Origin: UBA2377 sp964525935
GTDB lineage: Bacteria; Verrucomicrobiota; Verrucomicrobiia; Opitutales; Opitutaceae
Length of the DNA stretch: 64,000 nt
Assembly: GCA_964525935.1 (NCBI GenBank)
Contig: CAZGJZ010000001.1
Coordinates: forward strand, 558,001-622,000
Reading direction: 5' to 3'
Shown here piece by piece: positions 25,320 to 33,289 of the stretch (its first letter is position 1; each line of letters starts with the position of its first letter). The notes under the pieces were generated by a model that made no database searches, was not told the origin of the DNA, and saw nothing but the letters and a program-made list of their open reading frames with translations. A program made the translations under genes and the position numbers.

Positions 25320-26740
25320 GAAGGGATGGGTTGGTTAAACTGCCAGAGGTGAGCCGTAGCGAGGCTGCGATAAGGGGAAAAGACGGCCATGTGCCGGCGC
25401 GTGGCGTCGTTGTCGGGGCGCGGGTCGAGTTTGAGGAGCGCTTGCAGGCCACTGGTCACGCCGGTGTCGCCGAGTGGGAGGCAGTCGGCAAAGCTGAGCG
25501 CGCGCATCAACAGGTAGTTGACCGACCACGGGCCGAGGCCGCGGACGGCGAGGAGCGTGCGCTCGGCGCGGGTGGCGGACATGGTGCGGAGGGCATCGAG
25601 ATTAAGCTGACCGCTGGCGATGAGCCGGGCCGTGGCGATAACATAGTCGGCTTTCTGCCGGGAAAACTGGAGCGGAAGCAGCGCGGCAGGCTCGAGAGCG
25701 GCGACGGCGGTGGGTGTGGGCGGAGCGATAAGTCCGCCGGGCATGGGTGTGCCGGTGAGTTCGATGAGCCGGCGCTTCAGCTGGCAGGCGAAGGGCAGAT
25801 TGATCTGCTGTCCGATGATGGCCCAGAGCAAGCCGTCGAAGATGGACGGCGTCTGGCTGATGCGCAGTTCGGTGCGGCTGGCGACGAGGCGGGCGAGGCC
25901 GAGCTTTTTGGCGAGCCGCGCGAAGGCGGCGGCATCCTGATCGAGACCGAGCAAGCCGATGACGATGGCGTGGGTTTCGACGGCAGAGCCACGCGAGAGG
26001 GCGGCGTGCACCGACTCGGGCGAGAGTTGCAATGTCAGGAGTGCTGGGCCGTCGCTCAGTTGCACCGCGGCGGTGTAGGTATCGCCGACGAGACGTTCGT
26101 TGATGCTATGGACGTCGCGGCTGAGGGCGCGGCGCAGATAGGGCAGCAGATAGCCTTGGGGGAGCGTGATGGTGAACTCCTTGGCGTCACGCAGATCCCG
26201 GTAGGCGGCAGGCGTGAGGCCATTGTGGCTGCTGAAATTTTCGTGAAAGGCGGACAGGCTCTCGAAGCCGGCGGCGAAGGCGATCTCGGCGAGCGGTGTG
26301 TGGCTGGCTAGGAGCTGGGCTTTGGCATGCGTGAGGCGAGCACGCTGGAGTAGATCGGCGGGCGTTGTGTGATAATGCTGGCGGAAGAGTTCGAAAGCGC
26401 GGGTGACACCAAAGCCGGAGCGGCGCACCACGGCGCGAGCATCGGCAAAATCGGCGGGACGGGCACGCACTTCGGCGACGACGGTCTCGATGGTTTCTAG
26501 GACGGGATCAGCACCGCGGGCGTAGTCATCGGGGTGGCATTTTTTGCAGGCGCGCAGCCCGAATTCACGGGCGGCTTCGACGGTGGGGAAGAAGCGAACG
26601 TTTTCGGCCTTGGGTTTGCGTGCCTTGCAGGAGGGCAGGCAATAAATGCCGGTGGTAAGCACGCCGGTGAAGAATCGCCCGTTGTAGGAGGCGTCACCGG
26701 CCAGCAGCCGGGCATACATTTGGGGAGCGCTCATTCGCAT
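25316..26740 (-). CDS. Ada regulatory domain-AraC-AlkA fusion DNA glycosylase
   Basis: The 474-residue protein fuses three repair modules. Residues 1-75 form the Ada zinc and phosphotriester domain with Cys34, Cys38, Cys65 and Cys68 (TTGIYCLPSCKAR ... RACKKCHPDD). About 85-185 form an AraC-type helix-turn-helix (LAEIAFAAGFESLSAFHENF). About 195-474 form AlkA, with helix-hairpin-helix VRGLGPWSVNYLLMRAL and the catalytic-region Asp in PLGDTG. It likely excises 3-methyladenine and activates its own operon when methylated on a phosphotriester signal. ATG 26740 starts at the conserved domain. Ogt, overlapping by 4 bases, supplies the missing methyltransferase. Confidence 0.95.
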   Translation of the reverse strand: MRMSAPQMYARLLAGDASYNGRFFTGVLTTGIYCLPSCKARKPKAENVRFFPTVEAAREFGLRACKKCHPDDYARGADPVLETIETVVAEVRARPADFADARAVVRRSGFGVTRAFELFRQHYHTTPADLLQRARLTHAKAQLLASHTPLAEIAFAAGFESLSAFHENFSSHNGLTPAAYRDLRDAKEFTITLPQGYLLPYLRRALSRDVHSINERLVGDTYTAAVQLSDGPALLTLQLSPESVHAALSRGSAVETHAIVIGLLGLDQDAAAFARLAKKLGLARLVASRTELRISQTPSIFDGLLWAIIGQQINLPFACQLKRRLIELTGTPMPGGLIAPPTPTAVAALEPAALLPLQFSRQKADYVIATARLIASGQLNLDALRTMSATRAERTLLAVRGLGPWSVNYLLMRALSFADCLPLGDTGVTSGLQALLKLDPRPDNDATRRHMAVFSPYRSLATAHLWQFNQPIPS

Positions 26741-26854
26741 GGTGGCACGATAGCACGGCTTGGCGGTGCTGTCGTCCGCATAATTTCGGTGCAATCCCGG
26801 TAGGCCTGATAAGCCGCCGCTCGACACGGCGCGAAGTGTGGTCACGCTGGCGGC

Positions 26855-27304
26855 ATGGCTACGACCTACGAAAAACTCCGCGCCGACATCATCACCGCCA
26901 TGAAAGCCCGCGACAGCGTGACGGCGACCAGCCTCCGCACGGCGGATGCTGCGATCCAGCGCTCGGCGATGGATCAGAACCTGCCGATCGAGGAAGCACT
27001 CGTCATCACGACGCTGCGCAAGGCGGTTAAAAATCTGAAGGATGCGAACACGGAGTTCGCCCGCGGCGGTCGCACGGACCTCATCACGGCCAACGAGACC
27101 GAGATTAAAATTTTAGAGAAATACCTGCCGCAGGGGATCGATGGCGCAAAGCTTGACGCTCTCATCGCCGCCGCGATTCAGGAAACTGGCGCGCAGAGCA
27201 AGAAAGACATGGGCAAGGTGATCGGCGCGCTGAAGAAACTGCCCGAGGCCGGGCTCATTGATTTCGGCGCGGTCAGCAAGCTCGTGCAGGCCAAGCTGCC
27301 GTGA
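26855..27304 (+). CDS. GatB/YqeY domain protein
   Basis: The 149-residue soluble protein matches the YqeY family: an N-terminal helical part (EKLRADIITAMKARDSVTATSLR) followed by the GatB-tail-like C-terminal helices (LEKYLPQGIDGAKLDALIAAAI, KDMGKVIGALKKLPEAGLIDF). The family is linked to tRNA-dependent amidation or tRNA binding by homology only. It starts 114 bases from the divergent Ada-AlkA gene and is followed by a beta-propeller gene 4 bases after its stop. Confidence 0.93.
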   Translation: MATTYEKLRADIITAMKARDSVTATSLRTADAAIQRSAMDQNLPIEEALVITTLRKAVKNLKDANTEFARGGRTDLITANETEIKILEKYLPQGIDGAKLDALIAAAIQETGAQSKKDMGKVIGALKKLPEAGLIDFGAVSKLVQAKLP

Positions 27305-27308
27305 GTCC

Positions 27309-28271
27309 ATGAGCGACGCCGCGATGGTGATGGGGCAGGGAGAGTTTCGCTACCGGCCGGTGCCTGGCTGGGGCGTGCTGGATGCGGCGACGCCAGTGAA
27401 GAACGGCAACGCGATTGTGCAGGACCGCGAGGGACACGTCATTTTTCTCACCGATCACACGGCGAACAATGTCATTGTTTACGACCGAGCGGGAAAGCTC
27501 GTGCACAAATGGGGCACTGATCTGCCGGGCGCGCACGGACTCACGATCCTGACCGAAGGCGGCTGTGAAGTGCTCTATATGACGTGCACGGTCACGAGCC
27601 GGGTGCGCAAGACCACGCTCGATGGCAAGGTGCTGGCCGAGTGGGGCTGGCCGGAGCACACAGGCAAATACGCGAAGGCGGCCGATTATATGCCGGCGTG
27701 GACGTTGCACCACCCGAACGGTGATTTCTTCGTGCTCGATGGCTACGGCAAGGATTACATTTTGCACTACGGGGCGGACGGGAGTTTCAAGGCGATCTTC
27801 GGTGGGGCCGAGGGCGGGATCGGTCACTGGGGGCCGCACGGTGGGATCATGGATTTGGACGCGGCGGGTCAGCCGACGCTGCTCATTGCGATGTGCGACC
27901 AACAGCATCTGCTGCGGCTATCGGTGACGGGCAAAAAACTGCAACGCGTGGAGATGCCCGGCGGCAATCCGCGGATGTTCCACCGCCACAAGGGGCATTT
28001 GTTCTGCCCGCACATTGGTGACAACTGGCCGGCGGATTTTGGCAGCCGTGGCTATGTCTCGGTCTTGGATGAAAAGAGCCTGCGCGTGGTGGCCAATGTC
28101 GGCGGAACGCCTCCGGTTTATGATGCGGGTGGACAGCTCCAGCCGATGAAGCATCAGGAAGAGTTCTTCATTCACCCGCACGACGTGGTCGTCGATGCGT
28201 TGGACGACAGCCTCTACGTGGCGCAGGCGAGTTCAAAGGGGACTTACCCGATCAAGCTGGAGCGCGTGTAA
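27309..28271 (+). CDS. NHL/six-bladed beta-propeller protein
   Basis: The 320-residue protein is built of repeated strands with aromatic, Gly and Asp turns (GNAIVQDREGHVIFLTDH, GHLFCPHIG, HPHDVVVDALDDSLYVAQ), as in NHL propellers related to the lyase part of peptidylglycine amidating enzymes. Many His and Cys residues line the blades. No signal peptide is seen, suggesting a cytoplasmic protein. ATG 27309 lies just after the yqeY stop. It is a hydrolase or lyase, or a sugar-related scaffold; its function is not known. Confidence 0.86.
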   Translation: MSDAAMVMGQGEFRYRPVPGWGVLDAATPVKNGNAIVQDREGHVIFLTDHTANNVIVYDRAGKLVHKWGTDLPGAHGLTILTEGGCEVLYMTCTVTSRVRKTTLDGKVLAEWGWPEHTGKYAKAADYMPAWTLHHPNGDFFVLDGYGKDYILHYGADGSFKAIFGGAEGGIGHWGPHGGIMDLDAAGQPTLLIAMCDQQHLLRLSVTGKKLQRVEMPGGNPRMFHRHKGHLFCPHIGDNWPADFGSRGYVSVLDEKSLRVVANVGGTPPVYDAGGQLQPMKHQEEFFIHPHDVVVDALDDSLYVAQASSKGTYPIKLERV

Positions 28272-28289
28272 GTGGGTTTCGCCGAGCAA

Positions 28290-28312
28290 CCTGATTTAAT
28301 GTGGAAATCAGG
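28290..28312. terminator. Short hairpin between convergent genes
   Basis: CCTGATTT (28290-28297) and AAATCAGG (28305-28312) form an 8-bp stem with a 7-base loop, between the propeller gene and greB. There is no T-tract on either side, so terminator activity is uncertain. Confidence 0.35.
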
Positions 28313-28360
28313 AAGGCAGGAATCGGAATGATGGAAGAGTCGTTGATTTCTGCCCACTCG

Positions 28361-28870
28361 TTATTCGTAGGAGATGCGAAGGACTTCCAACTGCATCGGA
28401 CCGCGTGGGGTTTGATGCGTCACTTGCTGGCCGAGCCGGGCATTGAGCAGGGCGCGGGCGATGGGTGACAGCCAGCTCACCTTGCCGTGTTCGAAATCTG
28501 CCTCGTCCACGCCGACGAGTTGGTAAGTGGATTCCTCGCCGCGCTGGTCACGGACGGTGACCGTGGCGCTGAAGCGCACGATGTCATGCGGCGGAGGTGG
28601 AGCAGAGACGATCTCGGCGGTGCGCAGGCTGGCTTGCAGGTGCTGGATACGTTGATCAATCGCCTGGAGGGCGCGCTTGGCGTCGGAATCGGTGGGATGG
28701 GCGAGGTGCGGTGGGCGCTCGTGTTCGATGAGACGCGTGAGTTCGGCGCGCAGCTGTTCGGCACCACGGGCAGTGAGGTAGTTGCGCGCACCGGGTGGGA
28801 GTAGGTTGACGGGGCGCGGCGGCGGGCTGGCGTCGTCGAGATCGTCTTCCTTGGTGAAAGCTTTGCTCAT
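28361..28870 (-). CDS. greB: GreA/GreB-family transcription elongation factor
   Basis: The 169-residue protein has the GreB layout: an N-terminal coiled-coil (AEQLRAELTRLIEHERPPHL ... LQAIDQRIQHLQASL) and a C-terminal FKBP-like domain (VTVRDQRGEESTYQLVGVDE, SWLSPIARALLNARLGQQV). It would rescue backtracked RNA polymerase by stimulating transcript cleavage. The acidic tip is in the short stretch between coil helices (HPTDSDAKR), with Asp present. A 24-residue Asp/Pro-rich N-terminal extension precedes the coil. ATG 28870 lies 48 bases from the divergent Ski2-like helicase. Confidence 0.9.
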   Translation of the reverse strand: MSKAFTKEDDLDDASPPPRPVNLLPPGARNYLTARGAEQLRAELTRLIEHERPPHLAHPTDSDAKRALQAIDQRIQHLQASLRTAEIVSAPPPPHDIVRFSATVTVRDQRGEESTYQLVGVDEADFEHGKVSWLSPIARALLNARLGQQVTHQTPRGPMQLEVLRISYE

Positions 28871-28918
28871 CGTTGCACAGTAGCGCTTCGGACCGGGAAA
28901 TAGAAAGTCGGATTTGGC

Positions 28919-31510
28919 ATGGATTGCACGCGCTGGTTGCACTCTGCTGCGGTGATGCAGCCTGCGCCACTCGCCCCTTTGTCCGGTCGTCCCTCAGCGG
29001 ATGCCGTGCTGGATCGCTTCCTCGCGGTGGCCGCAGAGCGGGGACTGGAACTCTACGCGGAGCAGGAGGAGGCGATTCTGGAGCTGTTTGCCGGAAAGAA
29101 CGTCATTCTCGCCACGCCGACGGGTTCGGGAAAATCACTCGTGGCGGCGGCGCTGCATTTTAAGGCGCTGTGCGCTGGTGAGCGGTCGGTTTACACGTGC
29201 CCGATCAAGGCGCTGGTAAACGAAAAATTCCTAGCGCTGTGCCGCGACTTCGGACCGGAGCACGTTGGCATGATGACGGGTGATGCGAGCGTGAACCCTG
29301 ATGCGCCGGTGCTGTGCTGCACGGCGGAGATATTGGCCAATATCGCGCTCGTGGGCGGCGCGCGGTCGGCGGCGGTGAAGGCGGTCATCATGGACGAGTT
29401 TCACTACTACTCCGACGCCGAGCGCGGCACCGCATGGCAGGTGCCGCTGCTGACGATGCCGGGCACGCGGTTTTTGCTGATGTCGGCCACGCTGGGAGCG
29501 ACGGAGTTTTTTGAGCGTGAGATGACACGCGTGACTGGAGCGCCAAGTGTGACCGTGCGGAGCGACCGACGGCCCGTCCCGCTCGCGTTTGAGTATTCTG
29601 AGACGCCGTTGGCGGAGCGCGTCGCGCAAGTGCTGCAGGAGCGGCGGGCACCGGCGTATCTGGTGCATTTCACGCAGCGCGAAGCCGCGGAGTCGGCGCA
29701 GGCGTTGATGAGCCTCGAAATCTGCTCACGCGAAGAAAAGGCGGTGTTGGCGACGGCGCTCGAAGCGGTGAAGTTCAACAGCCCGCACGGCAAGGATGTG
29801 AAGCGCTGGCTGCGTCACGGCATCGGCGTGCACCACGCGGGCCTGTTGCCGAAATACCGGATCCTCGTCGAGCAGCTCGCCCAGAAAGGTCTGCTCAAGC
29901 TCATCTGCGGCACCGATACGCTCGGCGTGGGCATCAATGTGCCGATCCGCACGGTGATCTTTACGCAGCTCTGGAAATACGACGGCCAGAAAGCAGCGGT
30001 GCTGGCGGTGCGGGATTTCCGGCAGGTCTCGGGTCGCGCTGGACGGAAAGGTTTTGACGACAAGGGCTACGTGATCGCGCAGGCGCCGGAGCATGTGATC
30101 GAAAACAAGCGCGCCGAGGAGAAAGCGGCGGGCAACCCGCAGAAGCTGCGCAAACTCGTAAAGTCGCGCGCGCCGGAAGGTGCCGTGGGCTGGGATGCGC
30201 GCACCTATGAGCGGTTGCAGAGCGCGCCGCCGGAGGCGCTCACGTCGAAATTTGTCGTTTCCCACGGCATGTTGTTGCTCGTGCTCAGCCGCGAAGGCGA
30301 TGGGTGTGCGGCGTTGCGGCAACTGATTGCGGATTGTCACGAGACGCCGACGAAGAAGGCGGCGCTGCGCAAACGGGCGTGGCAGTTGTTTCGCGCGCTG
30401 GTTGAGCGCGGGATCGTGGAGATCATTCCCCGGGCGCAGCGGACATCGCCTGGACGGAAATTGCGGGTGAACGTGGAACTGCAGGAAGATTTTTCGCTGC
30501 ACCAGGCGCTGTCGCTTTACCTGCTCGATACCCTGCCGAAACTGAACCGCGAGTCGCCGGACTATCCCTTCGACGTCCTGACGCTGTGTGAGTCGATCGT
30601 GGAGGATCCTGACACGATTTTGCGCAAGCAGGTGGACAAGCTGAAGACCGCCAAGATGGCGGAGATGAAGGCGGCGGGCGTTGAGTATGACGAACGCATC
30701 GCGAAACTGGAGGAAGTGGAACACCCAAAGCCGCTGCGAGAGTTTGTGTATGCGACGTTTAATGAATTCGCGGCGGCGCATCCGTGGATCGGCAACGAGA
30801 ACGTGCGGCCGAAGTCGATCGCTCGGGAGATGTTTGAGCGGTATCTGTCGTTTGCCGACTACATCCGCAACTACGGGTTGGAGCGAGCGGAGGGCTTGTT
30901 GCTGCGCCATCTCTCGCAGGTGTGGAAAGTGCTCGCGCAAACCGTGCCCGACAGCGCGAAGACCGAGGAAGTCGTGGAGATGGAGCTGTATTTTCGTGAA
31001 CTGATTCGCGGCATCGATTCCAGCCTGCTTGAGGAATGGGAGCGGTTGAAGAATCCCGATTGGGTGGCAGCGGAAATCGCAGGGGAAAAGCCGGCGCGTC
31101 CGGCGAGCTACGACATCACACGTGATGAAGCCGGGTTCAAGCGACTCGTGCGCACGGAGGTGTTGACGGTTTTGCAGGCGGCCGTGCGGTGGTATGTCGA
31201 TGGCGGACGGCTGACTGCGGGAGGCGAGGAAGTGGATGCGGCGGCGACAGCCGAGGCGCGGCGGTGCGGCGAGTTGTTTGTGCCGTATTTCGAGACGCGC
31301 GGACGGTTGCGACTCGATCCCGAGGGTCGCGCGGCGAGGCACACGCATTGGTTGGAAACGCCGCCCGGAGCAGGGGAGTGGTCGGTCGCCCAGATGCTCG
31401 TCGACGACGAAGGGCTGAATGATTGGGAGGCGCTCTTCGCCGTATCACTGGCGGACTCGCGTGAACAAAACCGTGCCGTCGTGAGACTGGTCGCGGTGCG
31501 AGCGGTGTAG
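28919..31510 (+). CDS. Ski2-like DExH RNA/DNA helicase with DUF3516-type C-terminus
   Basis: The 863-residue protein is a superfamily 2 helicase of the Ski2/HelY type. Motifs: ATPTGSGKS (65-73), PIKALVNEK, DEFHYYSD (from 159), SATLG, HTEL-like HFTQREAAES, GVGINVP and QVSGRAGRKGFD. The remaining 450 residues match the DUF3516 region found in bacterial Ski2-like proteins (DAKE-like coiled segment, then VRPKSIAREMFERYL and a C-terminal helical part). These are linked to RNA processing or DNA repair by homology. The in-frame ATG at 28955 is an alternative start, since the N-terminal 12 residues are unsupported. Confidence 0.93.
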   Translation: MDCTRWLHSAAVMQPAPLAPLSGRPSADAVLDRFLAVAAERGLELYAEQEEAILELFAGKNVILATPTGSGKSLVAAALHFKALCAGERSVYTCPIKALVNEKFLALCRDFGPEHVGMMTGDASVNPDAPVLCCTAEILANIALVGGARSAAVKAVIMDEFHYYSDAERGTAWQVPLLTMPGTRFLLMSATLGATEFFEREMTRVTGAPSVTVRSDRRPVPLAFEYSETPLAERVAQVLQERRAPAYLVHFTQREAAESAQALMSLEICSREEKAVLATALEAVKFNSPHGKDVKRWLRHGIGVHHAGLLPKYRILVEQLAQKGLLKLICGTDTLGVGINVPIRTVIFTQLWKYDGQKAAVLAVRDFRQVSGRAGRKGFDDKGYVIAQAPEHVIENKRAEEKAAGNPQKLRKLVKSRAPEGAVGWDARTYERLQSAPPEALTSKFVVSHGMLLLVLSREGDGCAALRQLIADCHETPTKKAALRKRAWQLFRALVERGIVEIIPRAQRTSPGRKLRVNVELQEDFSLHQALSLYLLDTLPKLNRESPDYPFDVLTLCESIVEDPDTILRKQVDKLKTAKMAEMKAAGVEYDERIAKLEEVEHPKPLREFVYATFNEFAAAHPWIGNENVRPKSIAREMFERYLSFADYIRNYGLERAEGLLLRHLSQVWKVLAQTVPDSAKTEEVVEMELYFRELIRGIDSSLLEEWERLKNPDWVAAEIAGEKPARPASYDITRDEAGFKRLVRTEVLTVLQAAVRWYVDGGRLTAGGEEVDAAATAEARRCGELFVPYFETRGRLRLDPEGRAARHTHWLETPPGAGEWSVAQMLVDDEGLNDWEALFAVSLADSREQNRAVVRLVAVRAV

Positions 31511-31572
31511 GGCGGGGATTCCAATCCCCGCCTTTCGCGAGCCAATATGAGGCGGAGTTCGGAGACCCCGCC
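31511..31572. repeat. Tandem GGCGG-type palindromes between helicase and ffh
   Basis: GGCGGGGATT-CC-AATCCCCGCC (31511-31532) is a near-perfect dyad followed by TTTCGCG, and GGCGGAGTT-CGGA-GACCCCGCC (31551-31572) is a second imperfect one. They sit between convergent genes and may act as a bidirectional terminator or as intergenic repeat copies. Confidence 0.6.
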
Positions 31573-31584
31573 CTACGTTGCCCT

Positions 31585-32931
31585 TTACATTCCCGGAAAG
31601 CCGCCGCCTTTGCCGCGCATGGCTTCCATCTGGCGCATCATCTTTTTGGCGCCGCCGCCCTTCATCATGCGCATCATCTGCTGCATTTGCTGGAACTGCT
31701 TCATGAGCTGGTTGACCTCGACGATCTTCACACCGGCACCGTCGGCGATGCGCTTGCGCCGGCTGCCGTTGAGGAGCTCGGGCTTGCGGCGCTCCTGGAT
31801 GGTCATCGAGTAGATGATGGCTTCCGTGCGGGCGAGTTGCTTCTCGGAATCATCAGGTAGCTGCATGCCGCTCATGCCGGGCATCATGCCCATGATGCTC
31901 TGCATCGAGCCCATTTTCTTGATCTGCTGCATCTGCGCGAGGAAGTCTTCGAGGTTGAAGTCACCCTTGCGGATCGTCTCCGCCATTTTCTCGGCGGCCT
32001 TCTGGTCGATGTTCTCCTGCGCCTTTTCGACGAGCGAGACGACGTCGCCCATGCCGAGGATGCGCGAGGCGAGGCGGTCCGGATAAAAGGTGTCGAAGTC
32101 CGCGGTCTTTTCACCGGTGCCGACGAACTTGATTGGCACGCCGGTGATCGACTTGATCGAGAGTGCCGCGCCGCCGCGCGCGTCGCCGTCGAGCTTGGTG
32201 AGGATGAGGCCGGTAAGCTGGAGCGCATCGTGGAACGCCTTGGCGACGTTGACGGCTTCCTGGCCGAGTGCGCCGTCGGCGACGAGGAACACTTCGTCGG
32301 GCTGCACTTTGGCGCGGAGTTTTTTGACCTCTTCGATCAGGTCGTGATCGATCTGCAGGCGACCGGCGGTGTCGAAGATGATGCAGTCGGCGTTCGCGGC
32401 CTTGGCGGCCTCAAGGGCGGCGAGGCCGATGGCGGGGACGTCCTTCGAGTTGCGGTCGGCGTAGAAGCCGAGCTCTTCCTGCTTCGCGAGGATTTCGAGC
32501 TGATCGATAGCCGCGGGACGGTAAATGTCGCAGGCGACGACGAAGGGGCGGTAGCCGCGCTTCTTGAGGAGCTTGCCGAGCTTGGCGGTCGAGGTGGTTT
32601 TACCCGAGCCATGGAGGCCGACCATGAGGATTTTGAGCGGTCGGGCGGAAGAAAGGGCGGTTTCGCCTTCGCCGAGGAGTTTCACCAACTCGTCGTTGAT
32701 GATCTTGACGATCTGCTGGCCGGGCGCGACGCCCTTGAGGACTTCCTGGCCGACGCACTGGGTCTGGACGCGCTCGACGAAGTCGCGGGCGACCTTGAAA
32801 TGCACATCGGCGGCGAGCAGGGCGGTGCGCACTTCCTTGAGGGCGTCCGCCATGTTCTCCTCGGACAGTTTGCCAACGCCGCGGAGGTTGCGGAGCGCGC
32901 TGCCCAGTTTGTCAGTGAGAGATTCGAACAT
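31585..32931 (-). CDS. ffh: Signal recognition particle protein Ffh
   Basis: Ffh binds 4.5S RNA and signal sequences of nascent membrane proteins and delivers them to FtsY. The 448-residue protein has the N domain, the GTPase P-loop GLHGSGKTTSTAKL, DIYRPAAIDQL, DTAGRLQID, TKLDGDARGGAALS and GVPIKFVGTGEK, then the Met-rich M domain with SMTIQERRKPELLNGSRRKR (RNA-binding). The C-terminus ends in Met/Gly-rich QMMRMMKGGG. All essential blocks are intact. It starts 68 bases after an inverted repeat. Confidence 0.98.
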   Translation of the reverse strand: MFESLTDKLGSALRNLRGVGKLSEENMADALKEVRTALLAADVHFKVARDFVERVQTQCVGQEVLKGVAPGQQIVKIINDELVKLLGEGETALSSARPLKILMVGLHGSGKTTSTAKLGKLLKKRGYRPFVVACDIYRPAAIDQLEILAKQEELGFYADRNSKDVPAIGLAALEAAKAANADCIIFDTAGRLQIDHDLIEEVKKLRAKVQPDEVFLVADGALGQEAVNVAKAFHDALQLTGLILTKLDGDARGGAALSIKSITGVPIKFVGTGEKTADFDTFYPDRLASRILGMGDVVSLVEKAQENIDQKAAEKMAETIRKGDFNLEDFLAQMQQIKKMGSMQSIMGMMPGMSGMQLPDDSEKQLARTEAIIYSMTIQERRKPELLNGSRRKRIADGAGVKIVEVNQLMKQFQQMQQMMRMMKGGGAKKMMRQMEAMRGKGGGFPGM

Positions 32932-32962
32932 GGAAAAGGACAGTTGAAACCGACGGCAGGCG

Positions 32963-33016
32963 CTAATCCACGCTAATTTTCAGGCGGACAAACATTAGTG
33001 TGGATTAGTGGTTTAA
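32963..33016. repeat. CTAATCCAC-type inverted repeat
   Basis: CTAATCCACGCTAAT (32963-32977) pairs with ATTAGTGTGGATTAG (32994-33008) with one G-T pair, across a 16-base loop, and is followed by TGGTTTAAC. It lies between divergent ffh and the small gene at 33040. Confidence 0.75.
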
Positions 33017-33039
33017 CTCTTGGTCACTATGGCCGGGTC

Positions 33040-33273
33040 ATGAACTCTGTTCCCAACCACCTGCTCGATAGCGGCAGCCAGTCCCCGGCGCTCACTGCGT
33101 CCGTGGTCCGGTCGTCCGCGCGCTTCGTCGAACAGCACCTGGAACAGCTGAAAAAAGTTAACAACTTCCTCGGCTGGCATTCGGTGCTCGATCTTTCGTT
33201 CGAGGCAGCCGCAGCAGCCGCCGGCGGGATCGAGTCTGGGAACCAAAGCCTGCGTCACCGCGTCGCGGCCTAA
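33040..33273 (+). CDS. Small hypothetical protein before an aminotransferase
   Basis: An ATG at 33040 opens a 77-residue frame: a hydrophilic helix-rich part (SSARFVEQHLEQLKKVNNFLGWH) then an Ala run (SFEAAAAAAGGIES). It ends 16 bases before the aminotransferase ATG, so co-transcription is likely. I recognise no family. It could be a real small gene or leader; evidence is the position, length and fitting amino-acid composition. Confidence 0.45.
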   Translation: MNSVPNHLLDSGSQSPALTASVVRSSARFVEQHLEQLKKVNNFLGWHSVLDLSFEAAAAAAGGIESGNQSLRHRVAA

Positions 33274-33289
33274 CCCGGAGGATCCCATC

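Noticed and set aside
29726..31348. Leftward frame over the helicase
   Set aside because: His/Arg/Leu-rich antisense translation with no family features.
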